A stretch of 64,000 bases of DNA from 34-65-8 sp046294735 (GTDB lineage Bacteria; Pseudomonadota; Alphaproteobacteria; Sphingomonadales; Sphingomonadaceae). The notes beneath the pieces are model-generated. The model saw only the letters and a program-made list of their open reading frames with translations, ran no database searches and was not told the DNA's origin. This document shows positions 8,291 through 20,701 of the stretch, piece after piece (within the stretch, counting starts at the first letter, position 1; every line of letters begins with the position of its first letter). The DNA lies in assembly GCA_046294735.1 (NCBI GenBank), contig JBKBKB010000006.1, forward strand, positions 62,001 to 126,000, in the 5' to 3' direction. Made by a program: the position numbers and the translations under genes.

Positions 8291-9753
8291 GCTACCTTGT
8301 CGAAAGTCAACTGGGCTTCGCGCTCCGTGCGCAGGGCAAGGTCGGTCAGCGAAGTGGGATAGTCGCCCGAAAAACAGGCATCGCAGAACTGCGGTTCGGC
8401 GCCGTTGCGCTCGATCCCGCCCACTGCGCGGTAGAGTCCGTCGATCGACACGAAAGCAAGGCTGTCAGCTCTGATGAACTCCCGCATCGGCTCCAGTTCC
8501 ATCCGCGCTGCCAGCAGCTTAGAACGCTCCGGCGTATCGACGCCATAGAAGCAACTATGCGCCGTGGGCGGGCTGGCAACGCGGAAATGGACCTCACTGG
8601 CACCAGCATCGCGCATCATCTCGACGATCTTCATGCTGGTGGTGCCACGCACGATAGAATCGTCGATAAGCACGATCCGCTTGCCTTCGACCAGGGCGCG
8701 GTTGGCGTTGTGCTTGCGCTTGACCCCGGAATGGCGGGCGCCGTCCGATGGCTGGATGAAGGTGCGGCCGACATAGTGGCTGCGGATGATGCCCAGCTCG
8801 AACGGCACGCCTGACTGCTGCGAGTACCCGATGGCCGCAGGCACGCCGCTGTCCGGCACCGGCACGACCAGGTCGGCCTCGACCGGGCTTTCAAGCGCCA
8901 GCTGCGCCCCGATCGCCTTGCGCGCCTCGTAAACGCTGCGCCCCGCGAACAGCGAGTCCGGTCGGCTGAAATAGACATGCTCGAAAATGCATGGTCGTGC
9001 GCCCTGCTTGCCGAACGGACGGTGGCTGGCGATACGGCCATCCTGGCGCACTTCAACGATTTCGCCCGGTTCGATCTCGCGCTCGAAGGTCGCACCCACG
9101 ACGTCGAGCGCGACAGTCTCGCTGGCGAACACCACCGCGTCACCGATCCGGCCCATCACCAGTGGCCGGATGCCGAGCGGATCGCGGCAGGCAATCATCC
9201 GCTTGGGAGTCATGCAGATCAGCGAATAAGCGCCTTCGACCATGCGTAGCGCGTCGACGAACCGGTCCAACAGGGTGGGATAACGGCTGGTCGCAACCAG
9301 ATGGATGATCACCTCGGTATCGGACGAAGACTGGAAGATCGCACCTTTCTCGACCAGTTCCTGACGCAGGTGCATCGCGTTGGAGATATTGCCGTTGTGG
9401 GCAATCGAGAACCCGCCGCGGGCAAGGTCGGCGTGGAGCGGCTGGACGTTGCGCAACCCCTGGCCGCCGGTGGTGGAGTAGCGCACGTGGCCCGATGCCA
9501 TATGCCCCGGCAGCTCTGACAGCATGACCTGTTCCGAAAATACCTGTGCCACATGGCCGAGCCCGCGTCGGGCAAAAAATTCGTGCTCGTCCCAACTCAC
9601 TATGCCGCAGGCTTCCTGCCCCCGGTGTTGCAGGGCATGGAGTCCCAGGGCTGTGACAGCAGCCGCTTCGGGGCTGCCGATTACCCCGAATATGCCGCAT
9701 TCCTCGCGCAGCTTGTCGCCGTCGAGGTCCAGAAAAGGGTGCGTGAGGTTCAT
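8287..9753 (-). CDS. purF: Amidophosphoribosyltransferase
   Basis: First committed step of purine synthesis: PRPP plus glutamine to 5-phosphoribosylamine. The Ntn-type glutaminase nucleophile is Cys19 in LREECGIFG, preceded by an 18-residue propeptide when ATG 9753 is used; the longer frame from 9813 would give an implausibly long propeptide. The PRPP-binding loop is VLIDDSIVRGTTS, and HFRVASPPTAHSCFYGVDTP is the family signature further on. Total length is 488 residues, normal for the alphaproteobacterial enzyme. It overlaps the downstream SDR by 4 bases. Confidence 0.96.
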   Translation of the reverse strand: MNLTHPFLDLDGDKLREECGIFGVIGSPEAAAVTALGLHALQHRGQEACGIVSWDEHEFFARRGLGHVAQVFSEQVMLSELPGHMASGHVRYSTTGGQGLRNVQPLHADLARGGFSIAHNGNISNAMHLRQELVEKGAIFQSSSDTEVIIHLVATSRYPTLLDRFVDALRMVEGAYSLICMTPKRMIACRDPLGIRPLVMGRIGDAVVFASETVALDVVGATFEREIEPGEIVEVRQDGRIASHRPFGKQGARPCIFEHVYFSRPDSLFAGRSVYEARKAIGAQLALESPVEADLVVPVPDSGVPAAIGYSQQSGVPFELGIIRSHYVGRTFIQPSDGARHSGVKRKHNANRALVEGKRIVLIDDSIVRGTTSMKIVEMMRDAGASEVHFRVASPPTAHSCFYGVDTPERSKLLAARMELEPMREFIRADSLAFVSIDGLYRAVGGIERNGAEPQFCDACFSGDYPTSLTDLALRTEREAQLTFDKVA

Positions 9754-9930
9754 GACGGTTTCCGGGCTGGGCGTGGCGCGTCTCGCGGGCTCTTTGGCGA
9801 TGTTACGGGCCAATTACAAGCGCGGGCTGGGGCAGGTGGTGTGTGGTCCGAGGGAATCCGTTGCGCGTTGGGGCAAGCCTGCCTACATGCCCCGGATGCG
9901 TAAACCATAACCAGCGGAAGCGGCGCTCCC

Positions 9931-11172
9931 TTGATCCTCAACCCTTTTGAATGGATGATTGCCAGGCGGTACCTGCTGCCCGGCCGTAGCGAAGCGTTTA
10001 TCGCGCTGGTCGCCGGGATCAGCGTGGTGGTGGTCATGCTTTCGGTCGCCATGTTGGTGATCGTGATGAGCGTGATGAACGGATTCCGTGGCGAATTGCT
10101 CGACCGGATTGTCGGCCTGAACGGCCATGCGATCATCCAGGCCTATGGCGGGCGGCTCGATAACTGGCAGGATGTGCTGGAGCGTACGCAGGCAACCAAA
10201 GGCGTGGTCAGCGCCTCGCCTCTTATCGAGCAGCCCCTTCTCGGTACGGCGAACGGACGGGTCGAAGGCGTGGTGGTGCGCGGCAACACGGCAGAAGATA
10301 TCGCGGCCCTGTCCGACAAGCTGGTGATGGGCAACCTGGCCGAAATTCGCGCCAATGATGGCACGGTCGCGATCGGTGGGCGGCTGGCCATGAACATCGG
10401 GGCCGGGGTGGGCGACACGATCACCATCATCAATCCCGCTGGTCGGTCGACGCCGTTCGGCACCGTACCGCGCCAGATCGGCTATCGCGTGGCTGCTGTG
10501 TTCGAAACCGGCGTCTATGATTTCGACAAGGCTTTCGTCATCATGCCGATCCCCGACGCCCAGACCCTGCTGTTGACTGGGGACACGATCGGCATGATCG
10601 AAGTCGTCACGGTCGATGCTGACAAGGTCGATCAGATCCTCGCCCCCATCTCGCAGAGTCTGGCCGGACAGGCGGAAGTGAACAGCTGGAAGCGGATCAA
10701 CGCCTCAATTTTTGAAGCGCTGGAAGTGGAACGGGTGGCGATGTTTTTCGCGCTGTCGATCATTGTGGTTGTGGCGGCGTTCAACATCCTCTCCTCGCTG
10801 GTCATGCTGGTGCGGTCCAAGACGCGGGACATTGCCATCCTCCGGACGATGGGAGCGACCCGGCGCAACCTCGTCAAGATCTTCGTCACGACCGGTTTTA
10901 CCGTGGGGATGATTGGCACCATGGCGGGACTGGCGCTGGGGTTTCTGGTGCTCGCCTTCCGCCAGCCGATCGTGACCGCGATCGAGTTCGTAACCGGCGG
11001 AAACATCTGGGATCCGCAAGTCCGGTTCCTGACCGAATTGCCGTCGCGGGTCGATCCGATGGAGATTTTCGGAATTGCCGCGCTGGCTCTCGGGCTCAGT
11101 TTTCTTGCAACGCTTTATCCTGCCTACAAGGCAGCCAATACCGACCCGGTGCAGGTGCTGCGCTATGAATAG
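9931..11172 (+). CDS. lolC: Lipoprotein-releasing ABC transporter permease (LolC/LolE family)
   Basis: Inner-membrane permease that, with LolD, extracts lipoproteins from the inner membrane for delivery to LolA. The protein (413 residues, TTG start) opens with MILNPFEWMIARRYL, the family N-terminus, has a first transmembrane helix at about residues 25-55, a large periplasmic domain, and three C-terminal helices from about residue 270 containing MLVRSKTRDIAILRTMGAT, the coupling-helix region. Alphaproteobacteria often have a single LolC/E hybrid acting as a homodimer. Its stop overlaps the lolD start. Confidence 0.92.
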   Translation: MILNPFEWMIARRYLLPGRSEAFIALVAGISVVVVMLSVAMLVIVMSVMNGFRGELLDRIVGLNGHAIIQAYGGRLDNWQDVLERTQATKGVVSASPLIEQPLLGTANGRVEGVVVRGNTAEDIAALSDKLVMGNLAEIRANDGTVAIGGRLAMNIGAGVGDTITIINPAGRSTPFGTVPRQIGYRVAAVFETGVYDFDKAFVIMPIPDAQTLLLTGDTIGMIEVVTVDADKVDQILAPISQSLAGQAEVNSWKRINASIFEALEVERVAMFFALSIIVVVAAFNILSSLVMLVRSKTRDIAILRTMGATRRNLVKIFVTTGFTVGMIGTMAGLALGFLVLAFRQPIVTAIEFVTGGNIWDPQVRFLTELPSRVDPMEIFGIAALALGLSFLATLYPAYKAANTDPVQVLRYE

Positions 11173-11851
11173 GCCCGGATATGCCCCGGCCGTGCGTCTG
11201 CGCGGCCTGACCCGCAGTTTCGAGCAGGGCGGTGAACGCATCGACGTGCTTCGCGGAATCGATCTCGATATCGAACGGGGCGAGATTGTTGCCCTGCTTG
11301 GTCCATCGGGTTCCGGCAAGTCGACCATGCTGCAGGCTGTTGGCCTGCTCGAAGGCGGGTTCGGGGGCGAGATCGCGATTGCAGGTTCGCCCGCCCATGA
11401 AGTGGGTTCGGACGAACGGACGCGATTGCGCCGCGAAAATCTCGGTTTCGTGTACCAGTTCCACCACCTGCTCCCTGATTTCTCTGCGCTGGAAAATGTG
11501 GTCCTGCCGCAAATGGTCAGCGGCCGTCCCCGGCCTGAATGCGACGAGCGGGCGCGGCACTTGTTGACCGTGCTCGGTCTTGGACATCGGCTGACCCACC
11601 GCCCCAGCCAGCTTTCCGGCGGCGAGCAGCAGCGCGTGGCCGTGGCCCGCGCGCTGGCCAACAAGCCGCTCCTTGTCCTGGCGGACGAGCCGACCGGCAA
11701 CCTCGACGAACATACTAGCGACAAGGTGCTGGCCCAATTCCTCGAACTTGTCCGCGAAGAAGGTAGTTCGGCGCTTGTCGCCACGCACAACGAACGGCTC
11801 GCAGCGCGGATGGACCGGGTGGTGCGGCTGCACGACGGCCTGCTTGGTTAG
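11165..11851 (+). CDS. lolD: Lipoprotein-releasing ABC transporter ATP-binding protein
   Basis: ATPase partner of the preceding permease (228 residues). Walker A is GPSGSGKST, the Q-loop region reads GFVYQFHHLLPDF, the ABC signature is LSGGEQQRVAVARAL and Walker B is LVLADEPTGNLD. The LolD-type spacing and the YQFHHLLPDFSALENV stretch fit the MacB/LolD subfamily. The start ATG at 11165 overlaps the permease stop by 8 bases; upstream in-frame codons only extend it back into the permease gene. Confidence 0.93.
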   Translation: MNRPGYAPAVRLRGLTRSFEQGGERIDVLRGIDLDIERGEIVALLGPSGSGKSTMLQAVGLLEGGFGGEIAIAGSPAHEVGSDERTRLRRENLGFVYQFHHLLPDFSALENVVLPQMVSGRPRPECDERARHLLTVLGLGHRLTHRPSQLSGGEQQRVAVARALANKPLLVLADEPTGNLDEHTSDKVLAQFLELVREEGSSALVATHNERLAARMDRVVRLHDGLLG

Positions 11852-11923
11852 CTAGGCGCTTGCCCAAGGCAGGTTGGCGTGCAAATGACAGGGCAGCGCG
11901 CGGCAGTTGAAGGGGCACTGTAC

Positions 11924-12154
11924 ATGCAGGCGATTGACTGGAGTGCACCGTCGACGCTGATTGAGCGGTCAGACGGCGGTTCTGATCTCCACTATGATTT
12001 CCGGACGGTCGGAACCGGCTCTCTGGGTCAGCTGGTTCGGCAGGTTGCCGGGATGGATCCAGGATCCCGTGCGCGCCTGGTAATCGACTGCCAGAACAAG
12101 AGCCTGGGCATGAACGAAATCCTGGCACTGGCGCAAAGGGATGATCTTCCCTGA
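11924..12154 (+). CDS. Small hypothetical protein
   Basis: A 76-residue protein from ATG 11924, which has a good ribosome-binding site (GAAGGGG at 11909-11915); in-frame ATG 11885 and GTG 11879 would extend it to about 90. It has no signal peptide, membrane segment or motif I recognise. The composition (balanced acidic and basic residues, MDPGSRARLVIDC in the middle) looks like a folded cytoplasmic protein rather than a chance frame. It lies between lolD and the glutathione peroxidase on the same strand. Confidence 0.55.
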   Translation: MQAIDWSAPSTLIERSDGGSDLHYDFRTVGTGSLGQLVRQVAGMDPGSRARLVIDCQNKSLGMNEILALAQRDDLP

Positions 12155-12240
12155 TGGAGCCAGCCGACAGCCTACCAACAAATTGACATGAGCGGGGGCT
12201 CTCAACTCTGCCCGGGATTACCAAGGAAAGCGCAGCGCCT

Positions 12241-12720
12241 ATGACCACAATTGCTGATTTCACCGTTACCACCAACCGCGGTGAGCCACTTGACCTGTCA
12301 GACAAGCTTGGCAAGGTGTTGCTGGTGGTCAACACCGCCAGCAAGTGCGGCTTCACACCGCAGTATGACGGGCTGGAAAAGCTGTTCGGCCAGTACCGGG
12401 ATCGCGGCTTCGAGGTGTTAGGCTTCCCCTGCAACCAGTTCGGCGGCCAGGAACCTGGCGATGCAGACGAAATTGAGGAGTTCTGCAAGGTGAACTTTGG
12501 CGTCACCTTCCCGCTCATGGCCAAGGTCGATGTCAATGGCGACAATGCCAGCCCGCTGTTCGACTGGATGAAGGGCAAGGCGCCGGGCCTGATGGGTTCC
12601 AAAGGCATCAAATGGAACTTCACCAAGTTCCTGATTGACCGGCAGGGCAATGTGGTGAAGCGCTATGCCCCGCAGGACAAGCCGGAGCGGATCGCGAAAG
12701 ACATCGAGGCGCTGCTGTAA
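12241..12720 (+). CDS. Glutathione peroxidase family protein (Cys type)
   Basis: Thiol peroxidase that reduces hydroperoxides using glutathione or thioredoxin. The 159-residue protein has the peroxidatic Cys in VNTASKCGFTPQY (Cys, not selenocysteine), the second family motif GFPCNQFGGQEPG with the resolving-type Cys, and the catalytic Trp-Asn in KWNFTKFLID. Lacking a signal peptide, it is cytoplasmic. Length and motifs are normal for bacterial BtuE/Gpx proteins. Confidence 0.93.
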   Translation: MTTIADFTVTTNRGEPLDLSDKLGKVLLVVNTASKCGFTPQYDGLEKLFGQYRDRGFEVLGFPCNQFGGQEPGDADEIEEFCKVNFGVTFPLMAKVDVNGDNASPLFDWMKGKAPGLMGSKGIKWNFTKFLIDRQGNVVKRYAPQDKPERIAKDIEALL

Positions 12721-12751
12721 CCGTGCGAGCCATTCCAGCGAAAGCCTGCAC

Positions 12752-13090
12752 ATGATTGCCGATTTCAACCAGTGGTTCCTGTCACTTGGCGCCGAATATG
12801 GCGTGAACCCTTATATCTTTGGCGGCATCTACGTCGGGGCGATCCCGTTCTTCCTGCTGTCGATCGGCTGGCTGGTGAAATGCGCGCGCGCACATCGTTC
12901 GACCGTGGTGCCGACCCTGTGCGCGGGGTTGTGCTTCGTTTCGGCCTATCTCTACCTGGCGGTGGTGGGAGAAAACATTCCGATGTGGGTGTGGGTCTTC
13001 CTTGGAGTGCTGGTCGTCTACGGAGCGTGGTCGACCATTCGCGATACCCGCAGGAAGATCGCTGCCGCGCGGGCCATGCCCGGCGACTGA
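12752..13090 (+). CDS. Hypothetical three-helix membrane protein
   Basis: A 112-residue protein from ATG 12752 with three predicted membrane segments: about residues 20-42 (YIFGGIYVGAIPFFLLSIGW), 50-70 (VVPTLCAGLCFVSAYLYLAV) and 75-95 (MWVWVFLGVLVVYGAW), followed by a short basic cytoplasmic tail. I do not recognise the family. It lies 31 bases after the glutathione peroxidase and may share its transcript. Confidence 0.7.
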   Translation: MIADFNQWFLSLGAEYGVNPYIFGGIYVGAIPFFLLSIGWLVKCARAHRSTVVPTLCAGLCFVSAYLYLAVVGENIPMWVWVFLGVLVVYGAWSTIRDTRRKIAAARAMPGD

Positions 13091-13156
13091 CCGGGTTTCC
13101 CCTTGCTTTTCCGAAGGCGGAATTGCGAATCCTGCTGATGGGGCCATAGTGCCGCG

Positions 13157-16627
<3,471 letters not shown>

Positions 16628-17031
16628 CGGAACATCGGGCACGAAAATCCCCGACCACCGCGCCACCAGCATCAAGGCGGTGGGGGCAATCATGGTGTTC
16701 AGGATGTCCTTCACGTTGGCGTAGGGGCGGACCGGGTCGTTGTCGAAGTGGCTGTCAAACACATCGATCACTTCGCCCGCCACGGCTGCCGCCAGCACCA
16801 CCAGCCACGGCTTCCACTGCCGCGCCTTCCAGCCGAACACCAGGCAGGCGGCCAGGAAGATGATCAAGCCAACGTAGATGTGCAGCGCGTCTTTCGACAG
16901 CGCGGTAAGATCGACCAGCAGGTTCTTTGCATGGTGAAACGGGCTCATCGCGCTGCCTGTGGCGGCGATTGCCAACAGGCGCAAGCATGGGCATGAACCG
17001 GCATGAGGATTCGACTGGAGAGGACACAATA

Positions 17032-18627
17032 ATGCTTGGAGCGATGCAGGACTGGACGATGCGCATTACCGCGGTGATCGACCACGCGGCGCGTGAAGCC
17101 GGGAGCCGCGAGATCGTCACCCGCTGGGCAGATGGCAGCGAGACGCGAACCGATTGGGCCGGGATCCGCCGCGACGCGCTGAAGATGGCGCAGGCGCTTC
17201 AGGCGCTGGGGGTGAAGAAGGGCGAGCGGGTCGCCAGCCTCGCCATGAACCACTCGCGCCACCTGGTCAGCTGGTATGGCGTGGCGGGGATGGGCGGGGT
17301 GCTCCACACCGTGAACCCGCGCCTGTTCGACGACCAGCTCGAATATATCGTCAATCACGCCGAAGATCGGGTGCTGTGTTATGACGCCGCGTTCCAGCCG
17401 ATCGTTGACCGGATGAAGAGCCGCTGGCCCACGGTCGAGCATTACATCTGCTACGATTCCGGTGCGCATTCGCCTGCGTTCGAGGACTGGATTGCCGGGC
17501 AGGACGGGGATTTCGAATGGGTCGAGGGCAGCGAGCGCGATCCGTGCATGCTGTGCTACACCAGCGGCACCACCGGCAACCCCAAGGGCGTGCAATACGA
17601 GCACCGCTCCACCATGATGCACGCGCTGGCCGGACTTCAGCCAAGCGCGTTCAACTTCAGCCCCTCCTCGGTCATGCTGCCAGTTGTGCCGATGTTCCAT
17701 GCGGCAAGCTGGGGTTTGCCCTATGCCGGGGCGATGGCAGGCATCAAGTTCGTGCTCAGCGCGGTCAACGATCCAGCGGTGCTGCACGAGCTGATGCTGC
17801 GCGAAGGGGTGACCGACAGCGCCGGGGTGCCGACCGTATGGCTGGCGCACTTCCAGTATTGCGACGCCAACGGGTTCGACTTGCCGCCGCTCAAGGCGGC
17901 TACGATCGGTGGTTCGGCTGCGCCGAAGTTCATGATCGAGCGGCTGATGAAGAACGGCACCCGGGTGCAGCATGCCTGGGGCATGACCGAGACTTCTCCC
18001 ATCGGCACGGTCGGTGCGCCGACCTGGGACTGGGACCAGCTCAGCTTCGAGGAGAAGGTCGAACGCACCGCGATGCAGGGCCGCCCGATCTTCGGGGTGC
18101 AGCTGCGCACGGTCGACCTTGACGACATGGCCACCGAGCTGCCGCGTGATGGCAAGACCAGCGGTGCACTACAGATCCGCGGGCCCTGGATCATCCGCCG
18201 ATACTTCAAGGCGGAACAGGATGCGGCCAGCAACGAAGGCTGGTTTGATACCGGCGATGTCGGCATCCTCCATCCCGACGGCACCTTGCAGCTGACCGAC
18301 CGGACCAAGGACGTGATCAAGTCCGGCGGCGAGTGGATCAGCTCGGTCGAGCTGGAAAACGCTGCGGTCGGGCACCCGGCCCTGGCGGAAGCGGCGGCAG
18401 TGGGTATTGCTCACCCCAAGTGGGACGAGCGACCGGTGCTGTTCTGCGTAAAGAAGGCCGGGGCCGAGGTGACGGCGGACGAAGTGCTGGAGCATCTCAA
18501 GCCGTTGGTGGCCAAGTGGTGGCTGCCCGATGCTATCGAATTCGTCGACGACATCCCCCACACTGCCACCGGCAAGATCAGTAAGAAGGATCTGCGCGAG
18601 CGGTTCAAGGACTACACGCTTGCCTGA
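17032..18627 (+). CDS. Fatty-acid--CoA ligase (AlkK-like, AMP-forming)
   Basis: Activates medium- or long-chain fatty acids to acyl-CoA through an acyl-adenylate. The 531-residue protein has the P-loop-like CYTSGTTGNPKGVQYEH, the HAWGMTETSP motif that binds adenine, WFDTGDVG, and the catalytic C-terminal Lys in ATGKISKKDLRERF. The FHAASWGLPYAG stretch is typical of the AlkK/medium-chain subgroup. The start at ATG 17032 has a strong ribosome-binding site (GGAGAGG). The two genes that follow overlap it or lie within a few bases, forming a small operon. Confidence 0.9.
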   Translation: MLGAMQDWTMRITAVIDHAAREAGSREIVTRWADGSETRTDWAGIRRDALKMAQALQALGVKKGERVASLAMNHSRHLVSWYGVAGMGGVLHTVNPRLFDDQLEYIVNHAEDRVLCYDAAFQPIVDRMKSRWPTVEHYICYDSGAHSPAFEDWIAGQDGDFEWVEGSERDPCMLCYTSGTTGNPKGVQYEHRSTMMHALAGLQPSAFNFSPSSVMLPVVPMFHAASWGLPYAGAMAGIKFVLSAVNDPAVLHELMLREGVTDSAGVPTVWLAHFQYCDANGFDLPPLKAATIGGSAAPKFMIERLMKNGTRVQHAWGMTETSPIGTVGAPTWDWDQLSFEEKVERTAMQGRPIFGVQLRTVDLDDMATELPRDGKTSGALQIRGPWIIRRYFKAEQDAASNEGWFDTGDVGILHPDGTLQLTDRTKDVIKSGGEWISSVELENAAVGHPALAEAAAVGIAHPKWDERPVLFCVKKAGAEVTADEVLEHLKPLVAKWWLPDAIEFVDDIPHTATGKISKKDLRERFKDYTLA

Positions 18628-19141
18628 CCTGCAGATCAGGCCCGCGTGTGAAAGCGATGCGCGGGCCATCAAGGCGATTTACGATTACCACGTTGCTCAC
18701 GGCACGGCCTCTTTCGACAGCGATGGGCCGAGCACAGGCGAATGGGCGGGCAAGATCGGCGATATCGTTGCGCAAGGCTGGCCGTTTATCGTCGCCGAAC
18801 GGGGCGATGAAGTGCTGGGCTATGCCTATGCCACGCAGTTCCGCCCGCGTGCGGCCTATGCCCGCACCTGCGAGAACAGCATCTACATCGCCGACGCGGC
18901 ACGGGGGCAGGGGGTGGGCACGGCCTTGCTTGGTAACCTGATCGAGGGCGCGCGCGAATGCGGGTTCGAACAGATGATTGCGGTGATCGGCGGGGGAGAG
19001 CCGACCTCGGTCGCGCTTCACGGCAAGCTCGGGTTCGTCCACGCGGGACGGATGCGCGATGTCGGTTTCAAGTTCGGGCGCAAGCTGGATACTGTGTATA
19101 TGCAATATGATCTGACAGGAGAGGGATCGGGTAATGAGTGA
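18620..19141 (+). CDS. GNAT-family N-acetyltransferase (phosphinothricin acetyltransferase-like)
   Basis: A 173-residue acetyltransferase of the PAT/YncA type: the N-terminal LQIRPACESDARAIKAIYDYHV is characteristic, the acetyl-CoA pyrophosphate loop is ARGQGVGTALL, and the C-terminal VGFKFGRKLDTVYMQ fits the family. Known members acetylate free amino groups of small molecules such as phosphinothricin or methionine sulfone; the substrate here is unknown. The likely start is TTG 18620, overlapping the ligase stop. Its stop overlaps the start of the next gene. Confidence 0.85.
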   Translation: MPDLQIRPACESDARAIKAIYDYHVAHGTASFDSDGPSTGEWAGKIGDIVAQGWPFIVAERGDEVLGYAYATQFRPRAAYARTCENSIYIADAARGQGVGTALLGNLIEGARECGFEQMIAVIGGGEPTSVALHGKLGFVHAGRMRDVGFKFGRKLDTVYMQYDLTGEGSGNE

Positions 19142-19565
19142 GGTCTATATCGACCCTAGCCCGGCCAACTTCGCCGCGTTCAAGGCCCTGCCGCGTGACG
19201 AGCCGATCCACATGCTCAACCTCCTGCTCTACCGTGATCTGGCCGAATACCCCGAGGGGCACGAACACCACGGCAAGGGCTGGACCGGTCGCCGCGCTTA
19301 CGAGGAATACGGTAAGACCAGCGGCCCGATCTTCCGCCATGTGGGCGGCAGCATCGTGTGGCGCGGCGCGTTCCAGACCATGGTGACCGGGCCGGAAGAG
19401 CGCTCCTGGCATGACGGCTTTGTGGCGCAATACCCCAACTCGGCTGCGTTCTTCGCAATGATCAAGGACCCGGACTACCAACTCGCCGTGGTCAACCGCA
19501 CCGCTGCGCTGGTGGACAGCCGCCTGATCCGGTTTCAGCCGGGGAGCGCAGGGGAGGGGTTCTAG
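19134..19565 (+). CDS. DUF1330-family protein
   Basis: A 143-residue cytoplasmic protein. The pattern MLNLLLYRDLAEYPEG, YEEYGKTSGPIFRHVGGSIVW, and YPNSAAFFAMIKDPDYQLAVVNRTAALVDSRLIRF is the ferredoxin-like (alpha+beta barrel) DUF1330 fold. Function is unknown; by fold it may bind a small hydrophobic or reactive compound. It overlaps the GNAT gene by 8 bases, and the ligase-GNAT-DUF1330 order suggests one transcript. Confidence 0.82.
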   Translation: MSEVYIDPSPANFAAFKALPRDEPIHMLNLLLYRDLAEYPEGHEHHGKGWTGRRAYEEYGKTSGPIFRHVGGSIVWRGAFQTMVTGPEERSWHDGFVAQYPNSAAFFAMIKDPDYQLAVVNRTAALVDSRLIRFQPGSAGEGF

Positions 19566-19587
19566 TTCGATTGCGAGCGAATTGGGT

Positions 19588-20661
19588 TCAGATCAGCCGC
19601 AACTGCCCACCCACCTCCGGCGCCACGAACTGCGAGCAATTCAACTCATAAGCCTCATTCCCGATCCCGGCGCGCTTGCGGGCGAGGCGGAAGCGGGTGC
19701 GGAAGAGGTCGGCCCAGGCACCTTGCGCCTTGAAGCGGGCGCCGAATCGGGGGTCGTTGTCGCGCCCGCCGCGCATGTCCTGCACCACGCTCATCACCTT
19801 GCCTGCACGGTCCGGGAAGTGAACGCTCAGCCATTCGCGGAACAGCGGGGCGACTTCGTGCGGCAGGCGCAGCGGGATCCAGCTGGCCGAACGCACCCCC
19901 GCCGCGCCCGCACGTGTGAGAATGCTCTCCATGAACTCATCGGTCACCGCCGGGATAACCGGGCTGACTGAACAGTGCGCCGGGACGCCCGCTGCCGCCA
20001 GTTTTTCCAGCGCCGCCAGCCGCTTGGCAGGCGAGGCTGCACGCGGCTCGAGCTTGCCAGACAGCACGGGATCAAGGCTGGTCACGGAAATTGCCACAGC
20101 CGTCAGCCGCTCGCCCGCCAGTTCCGCCAGCAGGTCGAGATCGTCCAGCACCCGGTCGGACTTGGTGGTGATCGTCACCGGATGGCGCACCTCCAGGCAC
20201 AGCTCCAGCACCTGCCGGGTCAGGCGATAGGTTCGCTCGATCGGCTGGTACGGGTCGGTGTTGGTCCCCATGGCGATCGGCTGCGGCACATAGCCTTTCT
20301 TCGCCAGCGTTGCCCGCAGCAGCCGAGCCGCATCGGGTTTGACGAAGAGCCGGGTCTCGAAATCGAGGCCGGGGGAGAGGTCATGATAGGCATGAGTCGG
20401 GCGGGCATAGCAATAGACGCAGCCATGCTCGCACCCGCGATAGGCGTTGACTGAGCGGTCGAACGGCACATCGGGCGACTGGTTGAAGGTGAGGATCGAT
20501 TTCGGGCTTTCCTCGGTCACCGTGGTGCGAAGTTTGACCGGCGGGCCGTCGAGCGTTTGGACATGATCGCGCCAGTCGCCATCAACCTCGCGTGTCGCAA
20601 GGCCGAAGCGCGCCGATACCGCGCCGGACTGCGCGCCGCGGCCGTGGATGGGTTCTGGCAT
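19588..20661 (-). CDS. PA0069-family radical SAM protein (SplB-like)
   Basis: A 357-residue radical SAM enzyme. The cluster motif is CEHGCVYCYARPTH (C-x3-C-x2-C), preceded by the family signature SPDVPFDRSVNAYRGCEHGC. SAM-binding is expected from the glycine and TNTDPYQPIERTYRLTRQ motifs. The family resembles spore photoproduct lyase-like proteins, but the substrate is not known to me. ATG 20661 is preferred over 20757 because family proteins begin with a short MPEP-type lead. There is no ribosome-binding site just upstream; instead a LexA-type box ends 6 bases from the start codon, suggesting SOS control. Confidence 0.88.
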   Translation of the reverse strand: MPEPIHGRGAQSGAVSARFGLATREVDGDWRDHVQTLDGPPVKLRTTVTEESPKSILTFNQSPDVPFDRSVNAYRGCEHGCVYCYARPTHAYHDLSPGLDFETRLFVKPDAARLLRATLAKKGYVPQPIAMGTNTDPYQPIERTYRLTRQVLELCLEVRHPVTITTKSDRVLDDLDLLAELAGERLTAVAISVTSLDPVLSGKLEPRAASPAKRLAALEKLAAAGVPAHCSVSPVIPAVTDEFMESILTRAGAAGVRSASWIPLRLPHEVAPLFREWLSVHFPDRAGKVMSVVQDMRGGRDNDPRFGARFKAQGAWADLFRTRFRLARKRAGIGNEAYELNCSQFVAPEVGGQLRLI

Positions 20662-20666
20662 AATGA

Positions 20667-20681
20667 GAACATATACGGAAC
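20667..20681 (-). promoter_or_regulatory. LexA (SOS) box, GTTC-N7-GTTC
   Basis: On the - strand the sequence reads GTTC-CGTATAT-GTTC, a perfect match to the alphaproteobacterial LexA operator GTTC-N7-GTTC. It lies 6-20 bases upstream of the start codon of the radical SAM gene, where a -10-like TATATG overlaps it. Seen directly: the exact repeat and its spacing. Established: this is the LexA box of Caulobacter and rhizobia. Inferred: repression of the radical SAM gene until DNA damage. Confidence 0.7.
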
Positions 20682-20701
20682 AAAATTGTGTTGCGCCAGT
20701 G

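Noticed and set aside
10705..11790. Open frame on the - strand opposite lolC and lolD (361 codons)
   Set aside because: Spans the junction of two confident genes on + and has a Ser/Arg-rich, low-complexity translation.
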